Assembly: GCA_965243775.1 (NCBI GenBank)
Contig: CBDEWF010000137.1
Coordinates: 1-64,000 of the forward strand
Length of the DNA stretch: 64,000 nt
From: Sansalvadorimonas sp965243775
GTDB lineage: Bacteria > Pseudomonadota > Gammaproteobacteria > Pseudomonadales > Endozoicomonadaceae
Reading direction: 5' to 3'
This document shows positions 54,562 through 63,161 of the stretch, one piece after another; position 1 is the first letter of the stretch; each line of letters begins with the position of its first letter. The notes under the pieces were generated by a model. The model was not told where the DNA came from. It did not search any database and was given only the letters and a program-made list of their open reading frames with translations. Position numbers and translations under genes: made by a program.

Positions 54562-55170
54562 ATGAAGAACACTCTGGCCCACCAGCTTTCCCGATATGTT
54601 CCAGAAGGCACAGAGAAGCTCTGTGCCTTCTGGCTGAAGGCCGGGAAAATTCAGCTGAAAGTAGCGACACCACGCAAGAGCAAACTGGGCGATTTCCGCT
54701 CCGCCCACCAAGGTCGCCCCCACCGCATCAGCGTCAACAACAACCTTGAACCTCTACAGTTCCTGATCACCTTTACCCATGAAGTCGCCCATGCCCATAA
54801 CTGGGATAGGTATGGAACAAGAGTCAAACCCCATGGAGCAGAATGGAAAAAAGCTTATGGCAGGCTGCTTCAGGATATTATTGCCTTGAATGTTCTCGAT
54901 GCTAAAACAGCGGATATTCTGTACAAACACAGCAGGAACCCAAAAGCCAGCAGCGTCAGAGACTCTCATCTACAGAATTTATTACCACCTGCAGCAGGGC
55001 TGAGGCTAAATGATCTAGCCCCTGGTTCAACTTTTAAGACCCCCAGTGGGAGAGTATTCCGTTCCATACACAAGCTTCGTAAATACTGGCTATGCGAAGA
55101 GTGTTCCAGCGGTCATCATTATCGGGTTCTGGGCACTGTTTCTGTCAATAAACAGTTGGAAACTGTCTAA
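54562..55170 (+). CDS. SprT-like metalloprotease domain protein
   Basis: A 202-residue protein with the zinc-protease motif THEVAHAHNW (HEVAH, catalytic Glu), a downstream HGAEWKK block for the third ligand, and a C-terminal half zinc-finger-like WLCEECSSGHHYRV. SprT-like proteins resemble Spartan, which cuts DNA-protein crosslinks, but bacterial members lack firm function. The first ATG at 54562 is used. It stands between ubiA and phoB. Confidence 0.75.
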   Translation: MKNTLAHQLSRYVPEGTEKLCAFWLKAGKIQLKVATPRKSKLGDFRSAHQGRPHRISVNNNLEPLQFLITFTHEVAHAHNWDRYGTRVKPHGAEWKKAYGRLLQDIIALNVLDAKTADILYKHSRNPKASSVRDSHLQNLLPPAAGLRLNDLAPGSTFKTPSGRVFRSIHKLRKYWLCEECSSGHHYRVLGTVSVNKQLETV

Positions 55171-55178
55171 TTACTCAG

Positions 55179-55197
55179 CTGTCATATCTCTGTAATA
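55179..55197 (+). promoter_or_regulatory. Pho box upstream of phoB
   Basis: CTGTCATATCTCTGTAATA matches the PhoB-binding consensus of two CTGTCAT halves 11 bp apart (second half CTGTAAT). It lies 64 bp before the phoB start, as expected for autoregulation. Confidence 0.7.
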
Positions 55198-55260
55198 TTT
55201 TCTCGTTGTAATGCGTCAAGTCTAATACATTTGCTGGCGGCAGGGTGAGTACAACGAACC

Positions 55261-55956
55261 ATGACTATTTCAGCCAACAAAATACTGATAGTCGATGATG
55301 AGGCTCCCATCAGGGATATGATTACCGTGGCCCTTGAAATGGCTGGTTATCACTGCCTTGAGGCTGATAATACCCAGACTGCCCATGCCATTATCATCGA
55401 CCAAAAGCCGGATCTCGTTCTACTGGACTGGATGCTTCCATCGGTCAGTGGCCTTGAACTGGCCAGGCGTCTGAAACGAGATGAGCTGACAGCAGATATT
55501 CCCATTATCATGCTGACGGCCAAGGGCGAGGAAGATAACAAGATCCAGGGATTGGAAAACGGGGCTGATGACTATATAACCAAGCCTTTCTCCCCCCGTG
55601 AACTTGTTGCCCGTCTGAAAGCGGTTCTTCGCAGAACCAATACAGCTAACCAAAGTGAACCTATAGAGGTTCTTGGAGTGACCCTTGATCCAATCAGCCA
55701 CCGCGTCACCATTAATGGTGCCCCTACGGAAATAGGGCCGACTGAATATCGTCTTTTGCAGTTTTTCATGACCCACCAGGAAAGAGCCTATACACGCAGC
55801 CAGCTTCTGGATCATGTCTGGGGTGGCAATGTTTATGTTGAGGAGCGCACGGTAGATGTTCATATCCGCCGGTTACGCAAGGCTCTGGGAGAAGATCACG
55901 AGAAACTTGTACAGACTGTTCGTGGAACTGGTTACCGCTTTTCCATAAAGGCATGA
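55261..55956 (+). CDS. phoB: Phosphate regulon response regulator PhoB
   Basis: A 231-residue OmpR-class regulator. Acidic pocket DDE at 12-14, phospho-acceptor D56 (VLLDWMLP), T86 and K108 (ITKPF), then a winged-helix domain ending with EERTVDVHIRRLRKALG...VRGTGYRF. ATG at 55261. The partner kinase phoR follows after 78 bp. Confidence 0.97.
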   Translation: MTISANKILIVDDEAPIRDMITVALEMAGYHCLEADNTQTAHAIIIDQKPDLVLLDWMLPSVSGLELARRLKRDELTADIPIIMLTAKGEEDNKIQGLENGADDYITKPFSPRELVARLKAVLRRTNTANQSEPIEVLGVTLDPISHRVTINGAPTEIGPTEYRLLQFFMTHQERAYTRSQLLDHVWGGNVYVEERTVDVHIRRLRKALGEDHEKLVQTVRGTGYRFSIKA

Positions 55957-56034
55957 CAAGCTGTAGGGCAACAGGGTAGCATCATTCACAAAGTGATTCT
56001 GTTTGCCATTTATCATGATTGACCGGAATATACC

Positions 56035-57363
56035 GTGAACCGCAACTGGCAATCGTCTGTTTTAAAACGCCTGGCGGCATTTCTGGGGCTGAGCCTTGCT
56101 CTGGGTATCATTTTTGATCAGGTCATTATCTGCTTATTTCTGGCCTCTATCAGCTATCTGGGCTGGACGCTCCGCCAGCTGTTTATGCTGGGCAGCTGGC
56201 TGGATATGAGCACTTCCCTTGAAGAACCCCAGGAACCACCTACCAGCCGTGGAGTTTGGGGAGATATCTTCGATAGTATCTATCGTCTTATGCGTAAGCA
56301 GGAAAAGCTGCGGGATCGACTTCAGGCAGTTATTGACCGGGTTCAGGAATCAACCTCAGCTCTTCAGGATGCCGTGGTTATGACTAACCGCCATGGTTTG
56401 ATTGAATGGTGGAACCCTGCCGCAGAGCAAATTTTTGGCCTTCGTGCCCCTGATGACCAGGGCCAACTGATTACCAACCTGATAAGGCACCCTCAATTCA
56501 CATCCTATTTCGAGCAGAAGTCCTACCAGGAGCCACTTGATCTTCCTTCACCGGTCTCTGAAGAACGCAGGCTACTCTGTTCAATAACCCTGTATGGCCC
56601 TGATAACCGACTGATTATCGCCCGGGACAACACCAGGATTTATCACCTTGAGCAGATGAGCAAAGATTTCGTGGCTAATGTCTCTCATGAGCTGAGAACA
56701 CCTTTAACTGTAATTACCGGTTATCTGGAAACACTGACAGACACAATGAGTCTGATGCCTGAACCTTCTACCCCGATTCTGCCCAAAGCCCTTGGGCAGA
56801 TGCAGTCCCAGTCAGATCGCATGGGCAATATCATTGATGACCTGCTGATCCTGTCCAAACTGGAAACCGCTGACAGCCAGCAGGGTGTACAGCCTGTTTC
56901 TCTGAAGCCTTTAATAGAAACAATTATCGAAGATGCCCGATCATTCAGTGCTGACAAGAGCCATGAATTCAGCTTTAACTGCTCCCCGGAAGATCAGGTA
57001 TTGGGGAGTGAGAAGGAACTTCGCAGTGCAATTTCCAACCTTCTATTTAACGCCGTAAAATACACACCGGAGCAGGGAAAAATTTCTGTACGCTGGACTG
57101 TCAGCCTCAATACCGGCTATCTGACAGTCAAAGATAATGGTATTGGAATTGATCCCCTGCATATTCCCAGGCTGACAGAAAGATTCTATCGGATCGACAA
57201 GAGCAGACATGCAACTACGGGAGGCACAGGACTCGGCTTGGCCATAGTTAAGCATGTTCTGCTCAGGCATGATGCTAATTTGCTGATTAAGAGTCGACCA
57301 GGAAGAGGAAGCAGTTTTACCTGCCAGTTTCCACACAGCCGGTTAGTAAGGAGAGCCGCCTGA
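56035..57363 (+). CDS. phoR: Phosphate regulon sensor kinase PhoR
   Basis: A 442-residue membrane kinase: hydrophobic N-terminus with two short spans (about residues 12-50), a PAS domain (about 105-200; MTNRHGLIEWWNPAAEQIFGL), the phospho-His in VANVSHELRTPLTVI and the ATP domain with N box, DNGIGID and GGTGLGLAIVKH. It starts with GTG at 56035. It signals with the Pst system, which is not in this window. Confidence 0.96.
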   Translation: MNRNWQSSVLKRLAAFLGLSLALGIIFDQVIICLFLASISYLGWTLRQLFMLGSWLDMSTSLEEPQEPPTSRGVWGDIFDSIYRLMRKQEKLRDRLQAVIDRVQESTSALQDAVVMTNRHGLIEWWNPAAEQIFGLRAPDDQGQLITNLIRHPQFTSYFEQKSYQEPLDLPSPVSEERRLLCSITLYGPDNRLIIARDNTRIYHLEQMSKDFVANVSHELRTPLTVITGYLETLTDTMSLMPEPSTPILPKALGQMQSQSDRMGNIIDDLLILSKLETADSQQGVQPVSLKPLIETIIEDARSFSADKSHEFSFNCSPEDQVLGSEKELRSAISNLLFNAVKYTPEQGKISVRWTVSLNTGYLTVKDNGIGIDPLHIPRLTERFYRIDKSRHATTGGTGLGLAIVKHVLLRHDANLLIKSRPGRGSSFTCQFPHSRLVRRAA

Positions 57364-57783
57364 TTACCGTTCCTCGATAATACATTCTGCCCGCTCTTTG
57401 CCGGTTCTCTGCAGATATTCCTGAAACACCTTGGGAGCCCGGCCGGTTAACGAACCTTCCCACTGCTGGGTACTACCACCGGCATCCTGAAACTCGAACA
57501 GGTAACGCTTGATATTACGCTTCTTTTTTTCACTGACTGTGGAAGTACCAAAATCTTCCAGAGAAATGCCTTTTTCATCCATAATCTTCTTGATGGCATC
57601 AATACTGCTTTGTTTGGCTTTGATCTTTTTTTCCTGTTCCTCAACCGCTGCCCGTTTTTCTTCAAGCACGTCCTGCAGTCTGCTTACAATACGCTCAAGA
57701 TCCTCGACATGAACATCCCGAAACAAACCACGCATCCTAGTTTTACTGCTTAAACGATGCATGACTTCTTCAAATATATTCAT
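57364..57783 (-). CDS. H-NS family nucleoid protein (paralogue 2)
   Basis: A 139-residue paralogue of the gene at 17861-18286. The starts are nearly the same (MNIFEEVMHRLSSKTRMRGL versus MNIFDEIMHRLSSKTRIRSL), with a coiled-coil centre and C-terminal STQQWEGSLTGRAPKVFQEYL. The upstream frame adds 11 codons, but ATG 57783 aligns with the paralogue. It lies tail to tail with phoR. Confidence 0.88.
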   Translation of the reverse strand: MNIFEEVMHRLSSKTRMRGLFRDVHVEDLERIVSRLQDVLEEKRAAVEEQEKKIKAKQSSIDAIKKIMDEKGISLEDFGTSTVSEKKKRNIKRYLFEFQDAGGSTQQWEGSLTGRAPKVFQEYLQRTGKERAECIIEER

Positions 57784-57992
57784 ATATTTATCCTCACATT
57801 CACACAACAAGCGCAAGAAAAATAGGTAATACTGTCGAACCTGACAACTTGAAAAGAAGTTTATATTTCAGATTTGTTATTTGAAATAAATAATCACAGC
57901 CAACATCATTTCAAGAATCTGCCTGACATTTCTGATGCGCACATCTATAGCAGGTATGAAAGTAGCATTTTTTCTATTCCTTGCTATGTGAT

Positions 57993-59549
57993 TTAAGCCA
58001 TCTCAATCATGGCACCGGCTTTCTTGCCTCTGTCAGAGTGTTTGGGGCAGGAAATTGTTTTCTTAACCTCGCTGCCATCAACACTTTCCAGACGGACATC
58101 AAACTTCCATAACCGGTGAATATGCTTGACGATTTCAGACGCTACTTCATTCAGCGGGCGCCCCTGGTGCATATAATGTCTTAGCGTCAGGGAACGATCT
58201 CCCTTCACATTCACATTATAAACCTGAATATTTGGCTCCCTGTTACCCAGGTTGTACTGGGCTGCCATAGCTTCCCTAACCTGCCGATAACCTGTGTCAT
58301 CATGAATAGCATCTACTTCAAGATAGGCTTTCTTTTCATCGTCCATAATACTGAACAGTCTTAATTCACGCATAACATGGGGTGATAGGTACTGTAGGAT
58401 GAAACTCTCGTCTTTGAAGTTCCGCATAGCAAAATGCACAGCTTCCAGCCAATCTGTCCCAGCCAGATCAGGGAACCATCTTTTGTCTTCTTCGGTTGGC
58501 TCTTCACAGATACGCTTAATATCCATAAACATGCGAAATCCCAGAGTATAGGGATTAATTCCTGAATAACGGGGATCATCAAAGTCCGGCTGGAAAATGA
58601 CACTGGTATGGGAGTGCAGAAATTCCAGCATATACCCCTCGTTAATCAAGCCTTCGTCATAAAGCCGGTGCATCAGGGTGTAATGCCAGAAAGTAGCCCA
58701 CCCCTCATTCATAACCTGGGTTTGACGCTGCGGATAGAAATACTGAGCGACCTTGCGCACAATCCGAACCAGCTCCCTCTGCCAAGTTTCCAGCAGGGGA
58801 GCATTTTTCTCAATAAAATAGAGGATGTTCTCTTCTGGATCCTGCGGGAAACGCTCATCACTCTTCTGCTGTACTCTCTCCTGCTGGGGAATTGTGCTCC
58901 AGATATCATTCAGGGTTCGCTGAATATACTCTTCTCTCTCTTTCTGACGCTCTTTCTCTTCTCCTGCAGAAAGAGGCCGGGGTCTTTTATACCTATTAAC
59001 CCCCTGGTTCATCAGAGCGTGGCAGGCGTCCAGCACCTCTTCAACAGCATCAACTCCATGCTTTTCCTCACACTCGGCAATATATCTTTTAGCAAACATC
59101 AGGTAATCAATAATTGATTCTGCATCCGTCCAGGTTCGGAACAGATAATTGCCTTTAAAAAATGAGTTATGCCCGTAACACGCATGCGCCAGTACCAGAA
59201 TCTGCATGGGCATAGTGTTTTCTTCCATCAGATAGGCAATGCAGGGATTAGAGTTGATGACTATCTCATAGGCCAGCCCCATTTGGCCGCTTTGGTATCT
59301 CTGCTGGCTGCTGAGAAAGTGTTTACCAAAAGACCAGTGGTTATACATCAAAGGCATACCAACAGAGGCATAAGCGTCCAGCATTTGTTCAGCACTGATG
59401 ACTTCAATCTGGTTGGGATAAGTATCCAACTTGTATTCTTCAGCTATACGGGTAAGTTCCTGGTCATAATCTCTGATCAGGTCAAAGGTCCACTCAGAAC
59501 CGGTTGTCAGAGGTTCACTTTTTTTGGTCTTGCTATCTTCTGGCATCAC
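57993..59549 (-). CDS. SpoVR family protein
   Basis: A 518-residue SpoVR/YcgB-type protein. Features include YNHWSFGKHF, HACYGHNSFFKGNYLF and NEGWATFWHYTLMHRLYDEG, the family's conserved His-rich blocks. It overlaps yeaH by 4 bp, the usual third gene of the prkA-yeaH-spoVR stress cluster. Biochemical role not known. Confidence 0.93.
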   Translation of the reverse strand: MMPEDSKTKKSEPLTTGSEWTFDLIRDYDQELTRIAEEYKLDTYPNQIEVISAEQMLDAYASVGMPLMYNHWSFGKHFLSSQQRYQSGQMGLAYEIVINSNPCIAYLMEENTMPMQILVLAHACYGHNSFFKGNYLFRTWTDAESIIDYLMFAKRYIAECEEKHGVDAVEEVLDACHALMNQGVNRYKRPRPLSAGEEKERQKEREEYIQRTLNDIWSTIPQQERVQQKSDERFPQDPEENILYFIEKNAPLLETWQRELVRIVRKVAQYFYPQRQTQVMNEGWATFWHYTLMHRLYDEGLINEGYMLEFLHSHTSVIFQPDFDDPRYSGINPYTLGFRMFMDIKRICEEPTEEDKRWFPDLAGTDWLEAVHFAMRNFKDESFILQYLSPHVMRELRLFSIMDDEKKAYLEVDAIHDDTGYRQVREAMAAQYNLGNREPNIQVYNVNVKGDRSLTLRHYMHQGRPLNEVASEIVKHIHRLWKFDVRLESVDGSEVKKTISCPKHSDRGKKAGAMIEMA

Positions 59550-60820
59550 GCTTCCTTTTTCTCAAACAGGCGCCGGAATACCGGATAAATATCAGCAGCT
59601 GTTTTTATCTGCTGCATGGCAAATGTATCAATGAACTGCTCCTGAATCCCTTCATACTCCCGCCAGAGGTTCTGGTGCTGACGATCAGTAATTTCTACGT
59701 AGGAGAAGTACTGCACAAGAGGCATCAAATCATTGACCAGAATCTTGCTGCATACTGACGAATCACCTTCCCAGTTATCACCGTCAGAGGCCTGAGCAAC
59801 ATAAATATTCCAGTCTGTTGGAGAGTAATTTTTAACAATAGTGTCCCGGGTCATCTCCAGGGCACTGGAAACAATGGTTCCACCAGTTTCCCTTGAGTAG
59901 AAAAAATCTTCCTCATTTACGACTTTGGCAGCTGTATGGTGGCGGATAAAGACCACTTCAATCTGTTTGTAGTTCCGCTGCAAAAACAGATACAGGAGGA
60001 TAAAGAAGCGCTTGGCCATATCCTTGATTTCCTGGGTCATGGAGCCAGATACGTCCATTACGCAGAACATCACCGCCTTGTTGGAAGGCCGGGGAACTTT
60101 GACAAAATTGTTGTAGCGAAGATCAATATCATCAATAAACGGCAGCTTCTTTACTTTGCTGTTCAATTCACGAATCCGATCCTTCAGCAGCTGTGCCCGT
60201 TCCTCATCCCAGGCTCCGGGCTGAACTTCCATTTCTCTCAGCTCCTTCTTGAGCTGACGGATATCGCGGCGGGCTCCACCGCCCAGGGCAATTCTCCGGG
60301 CATGGGCACTACGCAGGGAACGAACGATGTTTAATCTGTCTGGTGGACCATCAGTGGTGAAACCGGCCTGATGGGTCTGAAACTCCACAGTTTCATGGAG
60401 TGCCTTCTCCCGCATATTCGGCAACTCCAGGTCGTCGAACATAAACTCCAGAAACTCATCGTGATTAATATTGAAGGTAAAATCATCCATACCTTCCCCC
60501 TGATCACTGGCCTGACCGCTGCCACCACCACTGCCCTGTCCACCAGGGGGACGTTTGATTCGATCTCCGGTAATAAATTCCTTATTTCCCGGATGCACCT
60601 GCTTGTGAACACCTCCCTGCCCATGGTGAAAAGTGGGTTCGGAGAGATCACGACGGGGAATGGTAATACTGCTACCACTTTCGACATCGGTAATGCTGCG
60701 CTTATTCACCGCTTCGGAAACCGCCTTTTTAATATGCTTCCGGTAACGGTTCATAAACCGCTGGCGGTTCACAGTACTCTTGTTCTTACCGTTCAACCGC
60801 CTGTCGATAATAATACTCAT
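59546..60820 (-). CDS. yeaH: YeaH/YhbH family protein (DUF444)
   Basis: A 424-residue protein with a von Willebrand A-like domain in the C-terminal half (VMFCVMDVSGSMTQEIKDMAKRF carries a MIDAS-like DxSGS). The N-terminus MSIIIDRRLNGKNKSTVNRQRF is typical of YeaH. ATG 60820 rather than 60826 is the family start. Coexpressed with the kinase prkA and a SpoVR protein and controlled by nitrogen or stress signals in other gammaproteobacteria. Confidence 0.93.
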   Translation of the reverse strand: MSIIIDRRLNGKNKSTVNRQRFMNRYRKHIKKAVSEAVNKRSITDVESGSSITIPRRDLSEPTFHHGQGGVHKQVHPGNKEFITGDRIKRPPGGQGSGGGSGQASDQGEGMDDFTFNINHDEFLEFMFDDLELPNMREKALHETVEFQTHQAGFTTDGPPDRLNIVRSLRSAHARRIALGGGARRDIRQLKKELREMEVQPGAWDEERAQLLKDRIRELNSKVKKLPFIDDIDLRYNNFVKVPRPSNKAVMFCVMDVSGSMTQEIKDMAKRFFILLYLFLQRNYKQIEVVFIRHHTAAKVVNEEDFFYSRETGGTIVSSALEMTRDTIVKNYSPTDWNIYVAQASDGDNWEGDSSVCSKILVNDLMPLVQYFSYVEITDRQHQNLWREYEGIQEQFIDTFAMQQIKTAADIYPVFRRLFEKKEA

Positions 60821-60949
60821 ACACACTCCATGTGTTGCGATGAGACGCCCGAGACGAGACGCGAAACCTTCCCTGGCTTCGCACTCACATCCATGGTGAT
60901 CGTCCCGCCCCTTGCGCCTACAACCCTTTACATCTTCTGCGAGTCAGAA

Positions 60950-62872
60950 CTACTGAGATTTACGAACCCTGATATACCACTCTGACAGAAGACGAACCTG
61001 CTTCTCGGTGTAGCTTCTTTCCATCATCCGTTTCACAAATTCACTGTGCTTGCGCTGCTCTTCCTGGCTGCCCTTGGCATTGAAGCTGATAACAGGCAGC
61101 AGGTCTTCCGTATTTGAGAACATTTTCTTCTCAATCACTGAGCGCATCTTCTCGTAGCTCAGCCAGCTGGGATTCTTGCCTTCATTACCAGCTCTTGCCC
61201 GGAGTACAAAGTTCACAACTTCATTCCGGAAATCCTTGGGGTTGGCAATGCTGGCGGCTTTCTCAATCTTCTCCAGCTCATCATTGATAGCACTGCGATC
61301 AAGAATGTCGCCAGTTTCCGGATCACGATACTCCTGATCCTGAATCCAGAAATCTGCATAAGTGATATATCGGTCAAAGATGTTCTGACCGTACTCTGAG
61401 TAGGACTCAAGATAAGCTGTCTGAATTTCCTTACCAAGAAACTCAATATATTTGGGTGCCAGGAACTCTTTCACATAACGCAGGTAGCGTTCGTGGACAT
61501 CCTGTGGAAACTGCTGCTGCTCAATCTCTTTCTCGAGGACATAAAGCAGGTGAACCGGGTTGGCTGCTACTTCGGAAGGATCAAAGTTAAAGACCTTGGA
61601 AAGAATCTTGAAGGCAAAGCGGGTGGACAGACCTTCCATACCTTCATCCACACCTGCAGCATCCTTGTACTCTTGCAGAGGCTTGGCCTGAGGATCGGTG
61701 TCCTTCAAATTTTCACCATCGTAGACACGCATCTTGGAGAATACATTGGAATTCTCAGGCTCCTTGATACGGGACAGGGTCGTGAACTGGGCCAGCATTT
61801 TTAAAGTGTCGGGTGCGCAAGGCGCTTCCCTCAGGGAGCTGTTCTGTAGCAACTTGCTGTAAATCTTCACCTCTTCACTGACACGGGTGCAGTAAGGCAC
61901 CTTGACGATATTTACCCGGTCAATAAAGGCTTCATTAGTCTTATTATTTCGGAACGACTGCCACTCTGACTCGTTGGAGTGAGCCAGGATGATGCCATCA
62001 TAGGGAATGGCACTCATCCCTTCAGTGCTGTTGTAGTTGCCTTCCTGGGTTGCCGTCAGCAGAGGGTGCAGTACCTTGATCGGGGCCTTGAACATTTCCA
62101 CAAATTCCATCATGCCCTGGTTAGCACGGCAGAGAGCGCCAGAGAAGCTATAGGCATCGGGATCATTCTGGGAATACTCTTCCAGCTGTCGGATATCAAC
62201 CTTACCAACCAGACTGGAGATATCCTGGTTGTTTTCATCACCGGGCTCTGTCTTTGCAACCGCCACCTGATCCAGGACACTGGGATAGAGTTTCACAACC
62301 CGGAACTGACTGATATCACCGCCATACTCATGGAGGCGCTTAACAGCCCAGGGGGACATTACGCCCCGTACATATCGTGAGGGAATTCCATATTCTTCGT
62401 GAAGAATATCTGCATCTTCTCCAGGATTAAACAGACCAAGGGGCGATTCAAAAACTGGTGAACCCTTGATAGCATAAAAAGGAACCTTCTCCATCAGGCT
62501 CTTGAGTTTCTCTGCCAGAGAAGATTTACCACCCCCTACTGGTCCAAGGAGATAAAGGATCTGCTTCTTTTCCTCCAACCCCTGGGCTGCATGACGAAAA
62601 TAGGAAACGATCTGCTGTATGGCATCTTCCATGCCATAGAATTCTTCAAAACCTTTATAGCGTTTGATCAGCTTGTTGGAGAAAATCCGAGACATTCTGG
62701 AGTCTTTGGAAGTATCAATAATTTCCGGCTCACCAATAGCCATCAGCATACGTTCAGAGGCATTAGCATAGGCAGAAGGATCCTCCTTACACCTCTGGAG
62801 GTACTCCTGGAGCGACATTTCCTCCTGCTCTTTCGATTTGTAACGCTGCTGATAATTATTGAAAATTTCCAT
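60950..62872 (-). CDS. prkA: PrkA family serine protein kinase
   Basis: A 640-residue protein with an AAA-type ATPase core (LLGPVGGGKSSLAEKL Walker A) and a PrkA C-terminal domain (EFLAPKYIEFLGKEIQTAYL; NPSWLSYEKMRSVIEKKMF). YeaG of E. coli is 644 residues. It is the first gene of the operon and governs entry to slow growth and starvation responses in relatives. Confidence 0.95.
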   Translation of the reverse strand: MEIFNNYQQRYKSKEQEEMSLQEYLQRCKEDPSAYANASERMLMAIGEPEIIDTSKDSRMSRIFSNKLIKRYKGFEEFYGMEDAIQQIVSYFRHAAQGLEEKKQILYLLGPVGGGKSSLAEKLKSLMEKVPFYAIKGSPVFESPLGLFNPGEDADILHEEYGIPSRYVRGVMSPWAVKRLHEYGGDISQFRVVKLYPSVLDQVAVAKTEPGDENNQDISSLVGKVDIRQLEEYSQNDPDAYSFSGALCRANQGMMEFVEMFKAPIKVLHPLLTATQEGNYNSTEGMSAIPYDGIILAHSNESEWQSFRNNKTNEAFIDRVNIVKVPYCTRVSEEVKIYSKLLQNSSLREAPCAPDTLKMLAQFTTLSRIKEPENSNVFSKMRVYDGENLKDTDPQAKPLQEYKDAAGVDEGMEGLSTRFAFKILSKVFNFDPSEVAANPVHLLYVLEKEIEQQQFPQDVHERYLRYVKEFLAPKYIEFLGKEIQTAYLESYSEYGQNIFDRYITYADFWIQDQEYRDPETGDILDRSAINDELEKIEKAASIANPKDFRNEVVNFVLRARAGNEGKNPSWLSYEKMRSVIEKKMFSNTEDLLPVISFNAKGSQEEQRKHSEFVKRMMERSYTEKQVRLLSEWYIRVRKSQ

Positions 62873-63113
62873 ATTTTCGTACCTGACCCTTAAGCATGTT
62901 CAGAGAGTTACTGCTTTTGGGAGCGACAGCGTTTCTGCCCCAGGTGAATAATTTGTGTTAGCTTACTGCGTTCTTATTGTCAGGCCGGCTTACCCTGCCT
63001 ACTGCAGACTTCGCTCAAATCCAGCTGTCAGCATCTGACAACGTGATAAGATTTTTTATTTGTGCCTTATAATTTTGTAAAACGAATTCATTATCCCTGC
63101 AACTGAAATAGCA

Positions 63114-63161
63114 CTTCTTTTTGTTCAGCCTTCTTTTTGTTCAGCCTTTTTTTTGTTCAAG
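63114..63161. repeat. Three 16-bp tandem repeats at the end of the E2 gene
   Basis: CTTCTTTTTGTTCAGC at 63114-63129 and 63130-63145 are identical, and a third unit (63146-63161) differs at three bases. The E2 stop codon lies in the middle copy. Confidence 0.8.
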
